This document shows, piece by piece, positions 8,098-16,063 of a stretch of 25,142 bases of DNA. Source of the DNA: Acetobacter sp. UBA5411 (lineage in GTDB: Bacteria > Pseudomonadota > Alphaproteobacteria > Acetobacterales > Acetobacteraceae). Under the pieces are notes generated by a model, which ran no database searches, was not told the DNA's origin, and saw only the letters and a program-made list of their open reading frames with translations. The stretch spans positions 220,110-245,251 of the forward strand of contig NZ_DHNR01000041.1 in assembly GCF_002409645.1 (NCBI RefSeq), read 5' to 3'. Numbering within the stretch: position 1 is the stretch's first letter; the number at the start of each line of letters is the position of its first letter. The position numbers and the translations under genes are program-made.

Positions 8098-9527
8098 AGA
8101 AAACGGATATTTCTTCTTCGCAAGGCCGCCTTTCCGGTAATCTGGGTGTGACTGAAATCATTTTCATGGTCGTGGCGGCTGCTGCGCCCCTGACGGTGGT
8201 CAGTGGAAACGTGCCGCTCGCCATTGCTCAGGGAAATGGTCCCTATGCGTGGACCGGTTTTGTCGCAGCAGCACTCGTGTTGATGCTGTTTTCGGTCGGT
8301 TTCGTCGCCATGACGCCTTTTATGGAGGAGGCCGGCGCGTTTTTTTCTTACATTCGGGAAGGATTAGGCAAACGTATCGGCTGCGGCGCGGCTTTTGTGG
8401 CTCTGCTGACCTATACCGCCATTCAGGTTGGCGTTTATGGCTTTTTCGGCTGGGCGGTTGATGACGCCATCAGGGAGTGGGGAGGTCCGCATCTTCCCTG
8501 GTGGCTTTATGCCTTTGGTGTGCTGGCGGTGGTGGGCACGCTCGGCTACCGGCACATCGAACTCAGTTCGCGTGTTCTCGGTATCGCACTGGTTCGGGAA
8601 ATCGGTGTGGTGGTCATCATGAATGCAGCCATCGTGATGCATCCATCTCCCGTTGCGGCTCCCGTGACCACAGGTGTGGCGGAGCCGATGGGGCCATTTG
8701 CCGTGGCGCTCCTCTTCGCCATCACGGGCTTTCTGGGCTTTGAAGCTACTGCAATTTTCCGGGACGAGGCGCGTGATCCTGAGCGCACCATTCCTCGTGC
8801 GACTTATGGTGCTGTGGCGATCATCGGTGTGTTTTACGCCTTTTCCTGCTGGTGCCTGATTGAAGCCTGGGGTGCTGATTCCGTGACCGCCGTAGCCCGC
8901 AAATATCTGGCGGACGGCGGCAATATGGTTCTGGATACTGCCAATCGTTATGTGGGCACGGGCATGCGCAACGTCATGGAAGTATTGCTGTTGACCAGCC
9001 TGTTCGCCTGTCTGCTGTCATTCCACAACATCATTGCGCGTTATCAGCTTGTGCTTGGTCGAGAAGGCATTCTGCCCGGTTTTCTGGCGCAGACCCATTC
9101 CCGTCATGCCTCACCGCACAGTTCTTCTGTGGTGCAGACCATTACGGCGTTCCTGCTGGTTGGCGTTGCCGCGTTGTCCGGAGCCGATCCGCTGGTGACG
9201 GTTTTTGGCTCGATGGCCGGTATCTCGACAGTGGGCATCGTGCTGCTGATGATTCTCACATCTACCGCAGTGGTCATGTTCTTTCGGAACAATAGAGTAA
9301 AGAAGGTGGGGAGTCTGTCGACAAACTGGTGCCCGGTTCTGTCCGTGTTCGTGCTGGCCAGCGTGCTGTTTATCATTCTTGATAACTTCACGACCATTAC
9401 GGGGCTTTCTTTGGGGATCAGCACGTTTCTGGCTGTTATGCCTTTTGTCGCATTGCTGGGCGGTTGGTGCCTCGGTGGACGTGAGATGAAAGTTTCAGGG
9501 CAAATGCCGCAGGGGCAGGAGATATAA
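8094..9527 (+). CDS. APC superfamily amino-acid permease
   Basis: A 477-residue polytopic inner-membrane transporter with about 12 hydrophobic segments. The N-terminus carries the family pattern GNLGVTEIIFMVVAAAAPL, with an unwound glycine-rich first helix. GFLGFEATAIFRDEARDPERTIPRA (near residues 206-230) matches the conserved TM6-loop block of amino-acid/polyamine/organocation transporters. It is translationally coupled to the upstream amidase by a 4-bp ATGA overlap. The natural reading is that it imports the amide or amine substrate, or exports a product, but the direction and substrate are unknown. It ends in a 181-bp convergent intergenic region containing several stem-loops. Confidence 0.92.
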   Translation: MKKTDISSSQGRLSGNLGVTEIIFMVVAAAAPLTVVSGNVPLAIAQGNGPYAWTGFVAAALVLMLFSVGFVAMTPFMEEAGAFFSYIREGLGKRIGCGAAFVALLTYTAIQVGVYGFFGWAVDDAIREWGGPHLPWWLYAFGVLAVVGTLGYRHIELSSRVLGIALVREIGVVVIMNAAIVMHPSPVAAPVTTGVAEPMGPFAVALLFAITGFLGFEATAIFRDEARDPERTIPRATYGAVAIIGVFYAFSCWCLIEAWGADSVTAVARKYLADGGNMVLDTANRYVGTGMRNVMEVLLLTSLFACLLSFHNIIARYQLVLGREGILPGFLAQTHSRHASPHSSSVVQTITAFLLVGVAALSGADPLVTVFGSMAGISTVGIVLLMILTSTAVVMFFRNNRVKKVGSLSTNWCPVLSVFVLASVLFIILDNFTTITGLSLGISTFLAVMPFVALLGGWCLGGREMKVSGQMPQGQEI

Positions 9528-9545
9528 TGACCCCGAACGGTAATA

Positions 9546-9688
9546 GCTGGTAAGGCCAGGTTCGTTATTGGCTTTGATGCGAAAACCAGCGCGGCTCGAA
9601 GCGATATCTACAGCTGGAGCGTTGAGAGAAATGCTCCAGCGTAGCGGATGGTATCGCAGCAGAAAGTCGGGCCTAAACATGACTTTCT
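9546..9688. repeat. Three consecutive stem-loops in a convergent intergenic region
   Basis: Hairpin 1 pairs GCTGGT (9546-9551) with ACCAGC (9585-9590), and inside that AAGGCCA with TGGCTTT. Hairpin 2 pairs GCTGGAGC (9613-9620) with GCTCCAGC (9633-9640), extended by CTAC/GTAG and an outer GCGATA/TATCGC (9601-9606, 9652-9657). Hairpin 3 pairs AGAAAGTC (9661-9668) with GACTTTCT (9681-9688). None is followed by a real T run on either strand. The block may terminate both converging operons, be a REP-like element, or be a structured RNA. Confidence 0.55.
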
Positions 9689-9708
9689 ACGAAAGAACTT
9701 AGCTAAAC

Positions 9709-10317
9709 TTACTTCTTCTCAAACGCGCCTGCGATGGTCAGCGTGACATCGTCACCGACTACTGGCAGATATTTGCTGATACCGAATTCACTGCGTTTGA
9801 CCGTCGCTGTGCCTTCAAAACCGACAGTATAAGCCTTGTCCATCGGATTGACGCCTGCACCGATAAAACGGGCATGGATCGTAGAGGGTTTGGTGGCGCC
9901 GTGAATGGTCAGGTTGCCGGTGATATCGGCTTCACCTTCACCCGTCGGGGTCACGCTGCTTGAAACGAAGGTTGCCGTTGGAAACTGGGCCGCATTAAAC
10001 CAGTCGGCATTTTTCAGCTCATCGGTCAGGCGAGTGCTTGTCGTCTGAACACTGTCGATTTTCAGCGTGATATCAAGTTTCGTCTTGTCGAGATGCTTGG
10101 GATTGAATTTCAGTGTGCCCGAGGCGTCTGAAAACAGACCGCTATAGTTAGTGAAACCGAAATGCAGCAGGGAGAAAATGACCTGCGTATGTCCCGGCTC
10201 GATCGCATACTGACCCGATGGGACATCGGCCGGAAGCGATGCGGCACTGGCGGTTCCCAGTGTGGCGATCAGGCTGAAAGCTGCCAGAGAGGAAGTGAGA
10301 AATGTTCTTTTTTTCAT
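9709..10317 (-). CDS. YceI family periplasmic lipid-binding protein
   Basis: A 202-residue secreted protein with a clear Sec signal peptide (MKKRTFLTSSLAAFSLIATLG, cleavage probably after TASA near residue 25). The YceI lipocalin-like barrel follows: GQYAIEPGHTQVIFSLLHFGF near 36-56, LTIHGATKP near 138, and a C-terminal DDVTLTIAGAF. Relatives bind polyisoprenoids or long amphiphilic lipids in the periplasm. The function here is not established. The start has AAGGA about 8 bases upstream. It is 26 bases downstream of a DODA-type dioxygenase gene on the same strand and is probably co-transcribed with it. Confidence 0.92.
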   Translation of the reverse strand: MKKRTFLTSSLAAFSLIATLGTASAASLPADVPSGQYAIEPGHTQVIFSLLHFGFTNYSGLFSDASGTLKFNPKHLDKTKLDITLKIDSVQTTSTRLTDELKNADWFNAAQFPTATFVSSSVTPTGEGEADITGNLTIHGATKPSTIHARFIGAGVNPMDKAYTVGFEGTATVKRSEFGISKYLPVVGDDVTLTIAGAFEKK

Positions 10318-10343
10318 CGCATGTATCCTTGTCTGAAAGGAAG

Positions 10344-11159
10344 TTATCCGAAACGGAAACCTGAGAGAGCCTTCCCCATCACAACATCGCTGTAGGTGCG
10401 TGTGCCTCGATCCTGTCCGGCGGCACCGGCGGCGATCATGATGGAGAGAAGATGTTCTTCACGAGGATGGCATATCCGTGCGCCGGGTGCCTGTTCCCAG
10501 TTAACCAGCGCCTGATCCCGCTCGGCAGGGGCTGCTTCCACAGTCCGGGCAAGCCAAGTGTCAAACCCACGCGCGGTGGCGTCTGTCGAGGGATCTCCCG
10601 TCATGAACTGCCGGAGATTGTGATAGCTCATGCCGGTTGCGACAATGAGGACATTCTCGTCCCGCAAGGGAGCGAGGGCTCGTCCGACACGAAGTTCCTC
10701 GGCAGCATTCATGTCTTCACGCAGGGACAGTTCCACGATGGGAATGTCGGCCTCCGGAAAGGCAAGCATGAAGGGGATGAACACGCCGTGGTCCAGTCCG
10801 CGACTGTCATCCTCGGCGCTTGGTATGTCAGCCTGCGTAAGCAATGACCTCACACGAGCAGCAAGAGCGGGCGAGCCGGGGGCAGGGTATTTCAGGTGAT
10901 AGGTGTGGTCGGGAAATCCGTAATAGTCATAAAGCAGAGAATGTTTTTCTGCTGTCGTGACTGTCGGCACACGGGTTTCCCAGTGGCCCGAAACCACAAG
11001 AATGGCTGAGGGTTTGCGCGACAGCGTAGCGGCAACGTTCCGGAGGTAGGCTTCCATCTTGTCCCACCCTGCCCAGTCCATGAAAAAGCATGGTCCGCCA
11101 CCGTGTGGCAGGAACAGAGCGGGCTGACGTTCCTCTTTGGAGATAGCGGTGTCAGTCAT
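10344..11159 (-). CDS. DODA-type extradiol ring-cleavage dioxygenase family protein (LigB/YgiD-like)
   Basis: A 271-residue cytosolic enzyme of the class III extradiol dioxygenase family, which includes bacterial 4,5-DOPA dioxygenase YgiD. Conserved metal and active-site histidines appear as H19 (FLPHGGGP), H59 (VSGHWE), H124 (GLDHGVFIPF) and H236, with H231 nearby (HPREEHLL). Length is typical. The ATG at 11159 has a GGGGGA stretch about 8 bases upstream. It is divergent from a LysR regulator and heads an apparent two-gene operon with yceI-like DNA downstream. LysR next to DODA genes is a common arrangement and suggests control by an aromatic or redox signal. The true substrate is unknown; many members of this family are annotated without biochemical proof. 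Confidence 0.9.
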   Translation of the reverse strand: MTDTAISKEERQPALFLPHGGGPCFFMDWAGWDKMEAYLRNVAATLSRKPSAILVVSGHWETRVPTVTTAEKHSLLYDYYGFPDHTYHLKYPAPGSPALAARVRSLLTQADIPSAEDDSRGLDHGVFIPFMLAFPEADIPIVELSLREDMNAAEELRVGRALAPLRDENVLIVATGMSYHNLRQFMTGDPSTDATARGFDTWLARTVEAAPAERDQALVNWEQAPGARICHPREEHLLSIMIAAGAAGQDRGTRTYSDVVMGKALSGFRFG

Positions 11160-11184
11160 GAAGTTGTCCCCCGATGGTACGCTT

Positions 11185-11234
11185 CATTGAACAATGGCAT
11201 CCAACCTGAGCTGTGATAATGCCTGTTTCAGGCA
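11185..11234. promoter_or_regulatory. Candidate LysR operators in the divergent promoter region
   Basis: Two short dyads lie between the divergent DODA and LysR genes: CATTG-AA-CAATG at 11185-11196 and TGCCTG-TTT-CAGGCA at 11220-11234. Spaced dyads here fit recognition and activation sites of an autoregulating LysR protein. The second is a perfect 15-base inverted repeat. Confidence 0.4.
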
Positions 11235-11259
11235 AGATATCTGGAACTGTGAGTGTGAG

Positions 11260-12171
11260 ATGCTGGACAGGGTGACAAGCATGCAGGTCTTCGTGCGTGT
11301 GGTTTCGCAAGGCAGTTTCGCCGCGGCCGCCCGCACTCTGTCTCTCTCCCAGACCATGGTGACGCGCCATATTGTGGCGCTGGAAGAACGGTTGGGTGTG
11401 ACGCTGTTTCACCGCAGCACGCGCCGTCTGTCTCTGACGGAGGCGGGGGAGAATTATCTGCTGGGGTGTCGAAGGGTTCTTGGTGATCTCGATGAAATGG
11501 AACATGAGGTCGCTGCCGGGGGGCGTGAACCACGGGGAAGGTTGCGTCTGAACGCGCCTGTGTCTTTCGCTATCCGATATCTGGGGCCGGTTTTGCCGGA
11601 ATTCAGCAGGCGGTATCCGAAAGTTTTTGTGGAGCTCGGGCTGGATGACGTTCTGGTGGATCTGATTGCGCAGGGCTGGGATCTGGCTCTGAGAATCAGA
11701 CGGATGGAAGCGAGCAGTCTGAAAGCGCGCAGACTGGCCCGTATTCGTTTTGTCGTGTGTGCGGCACCGTCTTATCTCAGGCAGCATGGTGAGCCGAAAA
11801 CGGTGGCTGAACTCGGCACTCACGTGTGTCTTGGTTACACGCTCAGCGAAGCTGTTGGTGTTGGTCGGTGGAGCTTCGGCAGGAATGGTGAGGTGACGGT
11901 CCCGGTGTCCGGACCGTTGAGCGCAAATAATGGCGATGTGCTGACACAGGCGGCGCTGGCGGGGATGGGAATTATCTATCAGCCTCTGTTTATTGTGGCT
12001 GATTCGGTTCGAAGTGGAGATCTGAGAATTCTTGATCTGGACATGCCGCTTCTGGAAGGGCCGGAATTGCAGGCGGTCTATGCGCCTGCTCTGACGGTGC
12101 CGCTCAAGACCCGCGTGCTGATTGATTATCTGGTGGAATGTTTTGGAGAAACACCGCCTTGGGAGATCTGA
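11260..12171 (+). CDS. LysR family transcriptional regulator
   Basis: A 303-residue DNA-binding regulator. The N-terminal winged helix-turn-helix covers about residues 5-65, with SFAAAARTLSLSQTMVTRHIVALEERLGVTLFHRSTRRLSLTE as its core (shown here only to mark the domain by its SQTMVTRHI recognition helix). A substrate-binding domain follows from about residue 90 to the end (GRLRLNAPVSFA, then a C-terminal LIDYLVE). An upstream ATG at 11194 would add 22 residues of no family similarity and sits inside a dyad, so ATG 11260 (MLDRVTSMQVF) is preferred. A weaker alternative is 11281. It is divergent from the DODA/YceI operon, which is its most likely target. Confidence 0.9.
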   Translation: MLDRVTSMQVFVRVVSQGSFAAAARTLSLSQTMVTRHIVALEERLGVTLFHRSTRRLSLTEAGENYLLGCRRVLGDLDEMEHEVAAGGREPRGRLRLNAPVSFAIRYLGPVLPEFSRRYPKVFVELGLDDVLVDLIAQGWDLALRIRRMEASSLKARRLARIRFVVCAAPSYLRQHGEPKTVAELGTHVCLGYTLSEAVGVGRWSFGRNGEVTVPVSGPLSANNGDVLTQAALAGMGIIYQPLFIVADSVRSGDLRILDLDMPLLEGPELQAVYAPALTVPLKTRVLIDYLVECFGETPPWEI

Positions 12172-12210
12172 AAAAGGTGTTGTCCTGCAGGAAGCGGACA
12201 GGACAACATC
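12171..12210 (-). terminator. Strong rho-independent terminator of the universal stress protein gene
   Basis: A 12-bp stem with one wobble pair joins 12176-12187 (core GTTGTCCTG) to 12199-12210 (core CAGGACAAC) with an 11-nt loop. On the minus strand it is followed by TTTTT (plus-strand AAAAA at 12171-12175). It begins about 30 bases past the stop codon of the minus-strand gene, and the stem may also stop the converging LysR transcript. Confidence 0.8.
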
Positions 12211-12240
12211 TTCGGTCACGGCGGGAATGCCTCGGATAAG

Positions 12241-13119
12241 TCAGCGGCTCATCAACACAAGCTGCGTGTTGTTTTCCAGAACATGGCGCGTCACGCCGCC
12301 GAGAATGAGCTGACGCAGGCGGGAGTGGGAATAGGCGCCCATCGCCAGCATGTCGGCACCGAAATCCTGACAGGCTCCCAGAAGTCCTTTTCCGATATCG
12401 CGGTCAATGGCCTGAAATTCCTGCCGGTCGGCAGCGATGCCGTGCATGGAGAGGTAATCCACGACTTCCCGCGCATCCGGACCGCGACGCTGATAATCCT
12501 CGCAATGAAGAACGCGGACTCTCTCGGATGTGCTGGCCCATGCGAGAACTCCACGAAGCGCCGAAGCGGCTTCTGCCGTTCCATTCCACGCGATGCACAC
12601 GCGCTTTACAAAGTGAGGCATCGGTATACGGGGGGCGATGACGGCGGGACGTCCGCTATCGAAAAGCACGGCATGAAGGGCCTCGGAAGAGGAAACCTCA
12701 TCTCCACTGTCCGGGTGCGGCACGAGCGTGAAGTCGGAAAGCCGGGCATGCCAAGGGATGACCTCGCTTTCTGAGCCTTTGAGGACGTTGAAGCTCATGC
12801 TTGGTCGCCCCTGCGGAAACGGGATGCGGGGCGGCACAGCTTCGATGTCCGGGGTGCGGCTTGCGAAATCCTCGAAGGCGTTCTGCACTTCACGGGAGCG
12901 CTTGCCGCCTTCCTTCTCGGCGGAGGCGATGAGTTCTTCCACCATGCCGCCGGTCAGTACTTCGCCCGCAAGAGGGGCGATGTCGCGCCCATCCGAGCGG
13001 ACATGCAGAACGGCAAGATGGGCCGAGAACCGGCGGGCGAAGTTGGCGCCAGAAACAAAGGCGGCTTCGGCATTGCGTGCGCTGCTGAGGGGAAGGAGGA
13101 TTTTGCTGACCTGTTTCAT
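12241..13119 (-). CDS. Tandem universal stress protein (UspA domain protein)
   Basis: A 292-residue cytosolic protein built from two UspA-like halves. The first half starts with VSKILLPLSSARNAEAAF and VLHVRSDG. The second starts near residue 170 (HFVKRVCIAWNGTAEAASAL), with the end block MLAMGAYSHSRLRQLILGGVTRHVL. The last block resembles the G-2x-G-9x-G nucleotide-binding loop in a diverged form (GAYSHSRLRQLILGG). Tandem Usp proteins respond to stress, growth arrest or envelope change; the role here is not known. The ATG at 13119 has CAGGAG about 7 bases upstream. It is a single-gene unit ending at a strong terminator. Confidence 0.88.
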   Translation of the reverse strand: MKQVSKILLPLSSARNAEAAFVSGANFARRFSAHLAVLHVRSDGRDIAPLAGEVLTGGMVEELIASAEKEGGKRSREVQNAFEDFASRTPDIEAVPPRIPFPQGRPSMSFNVLKGSESEVIPWHARLSDFTLVPHPDSGDEVSSSEALHAVLFDSGRPAVIAPRIPMPHFVKRVCIAWNGTAEAASALRGVLAWASTSERVRVLHCEDYQRRGPDAREVVDYLSMHGIAADRQEFQAIDRDIGKGLLGACQDFGADMLAMGAYSHSRLRQLILGGVTRHVLENNTQLVLMSR

Positions 13120-13311
13120 GATGCGCTCCTGCCGTTAGGGCTTGTTGCTCTTATTGTACAGGATAAACGCACGAAACGGCCAAAAGTTACATCGTTGATG
13201 GTTATGTGATGAAGGAAGAGGGCGAAATGGGGGGAAGCCTGCCTTCTCAGGAGACTATTCTTGCGGAATTCCTGCTTTTTCCTGTTTTTGGGATGGCGCT
13301 CATTTGAACAG

Positions 13312-13324
13312 GATCATTATGATC
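13312..13324. promoter_or_regulatory. 13-base perfect dyad upstream of the DUF1543 gene
   Basis: GATCAT-T-ATGATC lies 85-97 bases before the start of the DUF1543 gene. A TATAAA-like -10 hexamer at 13362-13367 follows, but no -35 at proper spacing was seen. The position fits an operator or activator site; identity unknown. Confidence 0.3.
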
Positions 13325-13408
13325 TGAATGTTTTTTGAGGCTTCTCCCTTTCTCTGTGTTGTATAAATTCTGGCAACAAAGAGAAGAATTCTATTTTGAG
13401 GAACACAT

Positions 13409-13906
13409 ATGAAGTTATTTGTATTCTACTTGGGTGGCGCAGCTCCGGGTGCCAATATCGAAGTGCATGACGTTCAGTTCGCTGTGGCCGAAAAACCGGA
13501 AGAGACTTATCCCGCCTTGGTGAAAAGATGGTTCGGAACCCGGAATTCCCTGCATATTGATGCTTATGGCGTTGTGGAATGGGCGGATGGCTTTGCTGTA
13601 ACAGTGCAGAAAGAGCCTCCGGAATGCGACAGAAAGTTATATTTCATCAATATGGGCGGGTATGAGAAAGGGGCTCTCAGGGAAGAGCATGAATTTGCTT
13701 TTCTGGTTGCTGAATCAGCCGATGAGGCAAAAGCGAAGGCTAAGAGTATTCTGCTGCCCGGGCGGTCTCATCGTCACAGAGATAATTTTATGGAGGTTGA
13801 TGATTGTGTTTCACTGGAACAGATCGAAGGCCTGTATATCCACTTGACGCCTCAGGAAGAAGGCAAGCCTGTCGTGGCGGCTTGGCAGGGATATCAAAAA
13901 ATTTAG
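13409..13906 (+). CDS. DUF1543 domain protein
   Basis: A 165-residue protein recognised as DUF1543 by its start, MKLFVFYLGGAAPGANIEVHD, and the blocks YPALVKRWFG (about 34-43), LYFINMGGYEKG (about 77-88) and HEFAFLVAESADEAKAKAKS (about 93-112). It has no signal peptide or membrane segment, so it is probably cytosolic. The family's function is not established. The ATG at 13409 has GAGGA about 6 bases upstream. It is transcribed alone and converges on the GNAT gene. The 67-bp gap between them (13907-13973) holds weak overlapping dyads (ATGATGA/TCATCAT and AGTCC/GGACT) that are too poor to call a terminator. Confidence 0.85.
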   Translation: MKLFVFYLGGAAPGANIEVHDVQFAVAEKPEETYPALVKRWFGTRNSLHIDAYGVVEWADGFAVTVQKEPPECDRKLYFINMGGYEKGALREEHEFAFLVAESADEAKAKAKSILLPGRSHRHRDNFMEVDDCVSLEQIEGLYIHLTPQEEGKPVVAAWQGYQKI

Positions 13907-13973
13907 AGATCTCTGTAAAGAGACCATGGAGAATGATGAGAGTCCTAATTCATCATGGGACTGTCAAAAAAAC

Positions 13974-14420
13974 CTACAGATCCATTCTATACCTTACAAA
14001 ATCATCCGCTTTGACAAACTCATCATAAAGTTTGCGGGCTGGATTGTTTTCTCTCGTGTGCCAGTAAAGCCGTGACCAGTTTTGTTTCCTGCCCAGATCG
14101 ACAAGATCCCGGATCAGAGCGCGGCCCACGCCGCATCCACGAGCCTCGGGCGTCACGAACAGATCTTCAAGATAACAGATCGGTTCTGCGACCCATGTGC
14201 CTTCATGCAGAACGTTATTGGTAAAGCCGATAACTTCTCCTGCTTTTTCAGCAACGCGGCAGAAAAGAGGATTGGTTGCGTCAAGCAGGCGTTCCCACGT
14301 GCGGCGGGTCACGTCCGGTGGTACGGTCGCCTCGTAAAACCGGTTATAGCCCGCCCATAACCGGTGCCATGCGATTTCATCGGAGGCCTGGATGTCCCTT
14401 ATGACAAGAGGGATATTCAT
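13974..14420 (-). CDS. GNAT family N-acetyltransferase
   Basis: A 148-residue single-domain acetyl-CoA-dependent acetyltransferase. The central acetyl-CoA binding motif A is LEDLFVTPEARGCGVGRAL (about residues 84-102), with RGCGVG as the pyrophosphate loop. The C-terminal block WHTRENNPARKLYDEFVKADDF matches the NxxA..LY.. motif B. The acceptor is unknown. The ATG at 14420 is backed by TGGAGG about 8 bases upstream. It lies 26 bases downstream of pdxH on the same strand and may be co-transcribed with it. This pairing does not by itself tell the substrate. Confidence 0.9.
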   Translation of the reverse strand: MNIPLVIRDIQASDEIAWHRLWAGYNRFYEATVPPDVTRRTWERLLDATNPLFCRVAEKAGEVIGFTNNVLHEGTWVAEPICYLEDLFVTPEARGCGVGRALIRDLVDLGRKQNWSRLYWHTRENNPARKLYDEFVKADDFVRYRMDL

Positions 14421-14446
14421 GTGTCAGCCTCCAAATGCGTGTCGCC

Positions 14447-15085
14447 TTATGGATACAGGCGCGTCACGTCCCATGCGTCCGCTCCGTGCCGCACCCAGAT
14501 GGCGCGGTCATGCAGACGATAAGGACGATCCTGCCAGAATTCGAAACGATCTGGCAACAGTCGGAAGCCTGACCAGTTGGCGGGCCGCGGTATACTCTGA
14601 CCAGCATACTTCTCTTCTACATCGTGGATGCGCTTCTCGAAGGTAGCGCGATCGGGCAGGGGACGCGACTGGTCGGAGGCAACGGCACCGATCTGCGACA
14701 TGCGACGACGCGTTGCAAAATAGGCATCAGCTTCTTCTGGCGTCACGGGTGCAACAGTGCCTTCGATACGGATCTGGCGTCGCAGGCTTTTCCAGTGGAA
14801 CAACAGGGCGGCAACCGGGGTTGCGGTCAGTTCGCGTCCCTTGCGACTTTCCAGATTGGTGTAGAAACAATACCCCTTTTTATCAAATCCCTTGAGGAGA
14901 ATGATACGTGCGGAAGGTCGCCCTTCCGGTGAAACTGTGGCGAGAGTCATTGCATTCGGGTCATTCGGTTCCGATGCTTCCGCATCCTTCATCCATGCAG
15001 AAAAAAGATCGAACGGATCAGCTGAAAGATCGATTAATGGCTGATTTTCAGGGGTTTGTGGTGCTTCGTCGCTGGAAGTGCTCAT
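14447..15085 (-). CDS. pdxH: Pyridoxamine 5'-phosphate oxidase
   Basis: An FMN enzyme that oxidises pyridoxine or pyridoxamine 5'-phosphate to pyridoxal 5'-phosphate, the last step of vitamin B6 synthesis and salvage. The 212-residue product has DPFDLFSAWMKDA near residue 23, AMTLATVSPEGRPSARIILLKG (about 45-66) and GYCFYTNLESRKGRELTATP as FMN and substrate contacts. It also has RQIRIEGTV, SDQSRPLPDR and a C-terminal RPYRLHDRAIW with the RLHDR signature. The reading frame is open far upstream (to 15991) antisense to fabI, so the start matters: ATG 15085 gives the normal family length and has GGGGAA about 5 bases upstream. It is divergent from fabI. Confidence 0.96.
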   Translation of the reverse strand: MSTSSDEAPQTPENQPLIDLSADPFDLFSAWMKDAEASEPNDPNAMTLATVSPEGRPSARIILLKGFDKKGYCFYTNLESRKGRELTATPVAALLFHWKSLRRQIRIEGTVAPVTPEEADAYFATRRRMSQIGAVASDQSRPLPDRATFEKRIHDVEEKYAGQSIPRPANWSGFRLLPDRFEFWQDRPYRLHDRAIWVRHGADAWDVTRLYP

Positions 15086-15208
15086 GGATGTTCCCCGTTC
15101 CCTGTCACGAGTGGAAAGGATTCTTGTTCTCGTCGGGCTTGTTCCCGCCCGCGTGTTGTGCAACGACCCGAGCCATCTTGTCATCACTGTAACAGTCGAG
15201 GTTTTCGT

Positions 15209-16045
15209 ATGACTGAGGACACCCTTGCACCGGCCACCGGCACTTTGATGCGCGGAAAGAAGGGCCTTGTCATGGGCGTGGCGAATGATCGCTCCATCGC
15301 TTGGGCCATTGCGAAAGCCGTTGCGGCGCAGGGCGGTGAACTGGCCTTCACCTATCAGGGGGAGGCGCTGGGCAAGCGCGTTCGCCCTCTTGCCGACAGC
15401 ATTGGCGCCAGACTCGTGCTGCCATGTGATGTATCTGACGACGCCGCTATCGACGAAACATTCTCCGTAATTGAAAAGGAATGGGGCGGTCTGGACTTTG
15501 TCGTTCATGCCATTGGCTGGGCGGACAAGCAGTATCTGCGTGGACGTTACGTGGATACTCCCCGCGAGGCTTTTCTCACGGCGATGGACATCTCCTGCTA
15601 CTCCTTCACTGCTGTCGCTCGCCGTGCGGCTGCCCTGATGAAAAATGGTGGTTCGCTGCTGACCCTGTCCTATCTTGGGGCCGAGCGTGTCATGCCGCAT
15701 TATAACGTCATGGGCGTCGCCAAGGCCGCGCTTGAGGCCTCCGTGCGCTACATGGCCGCCGATCTGGGAACGGACGGTATCCGCGTGAACGCGATTTCCG
15801 CTGGCCCGATCAAGACGCTGGCCGCCAGCGGTATCGGCGACTTCCGTTATATCCTCAAGTGGAACGAATATAACGCTCCGCTTGAGCGTAACGTGGCGCT
15901 GGAAGAAGTTGGCGGGGCTGGTCTTTATATGCTCTCCGACCTGTCCCGTGGTGTGACCGGTGAGGTGCATCATGTTGACAGCGGCTACCATATTGTCGGC
16001 ATGAAGAACCCAAAGGCTCCGGATATTTCGGTAGCTGGCGAGTAA
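15209..16045 (+). CDS. fabI: Enoyl-[acyl-carrier-protein] reductase (NADH)
   Basis: FabI reduces trans-2-enoyl-ACP in the last step of each fatty acid elongation cycle. The 278-residue product has the variant cofactor motif GVANDRSIAWAIA (23-35), VHAIGWAD (99-106), and the catalytic Y165-x6-K172 pair (HYNVMGVAK) with a second conserved Tyr at 155. The end block GEVHHVDSGYHIVGM is typical. The frame is open upstream to 15056, but ATG 15209 gives the family N-terminus and has CGAGG 7 bases upstream. aroC follows 18 bases later, so the two are likely co-transcribed. All active-site residues are intact, and it is probably the essential enoyl reductase of the organism. Confidence 0.96.
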   Translation: MTEDTLAPATGTLMRGKKGLVMGVANDRSIAWAIAKAVAAQGGELAFTYQGEALGKRVRPLADSIGARLVLPCDVSDDAAIDETFSVIEKEWGGLDFVVHAIGWADKQYLRGRYVDTPREAFLTAMDISCYSFTAVARRAAALMKNGGSLLTLSYLGAERVMPHYNVMGVAKAALEASVRYMAADLGTDGIRVNAISAGPIKTLAASGIGDFRYILKWNEYNAPLERNVALEEVGGAGLYMLSDLSRGVTGEVHHVDSGYHIVGMKNPKAPDISVAGE

Positions 16046-16063
16046 GAACGGGAGCGGTCAGGG

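Noticed and set aside
11152..12219. 355-codon minus-strand frame over the LysR gene
   Set aside because: It is shadow coding of the LysR gene with no motif and no plausible product.
13335..13367. Sigma-70 promoter TTGAGG...TATAAA ahead of the DUF1543 gene
   Set aside because: The spacing between the hexamers is 21 bases, too long for a normal promoter.
13907..13973. Terminator between the DUF1543 and GNAT genes
   Set aside because: Only short, mutually exclusive dyads are present, and the T7 run on the minus strand lies on the wrong side of them.
15086..15991. Minus-strand extension of the pdxH frame across fabI
   Set aside because: It is antisense to fabI, and pdxH has its family-length start with a ribosome binding site at 15085.
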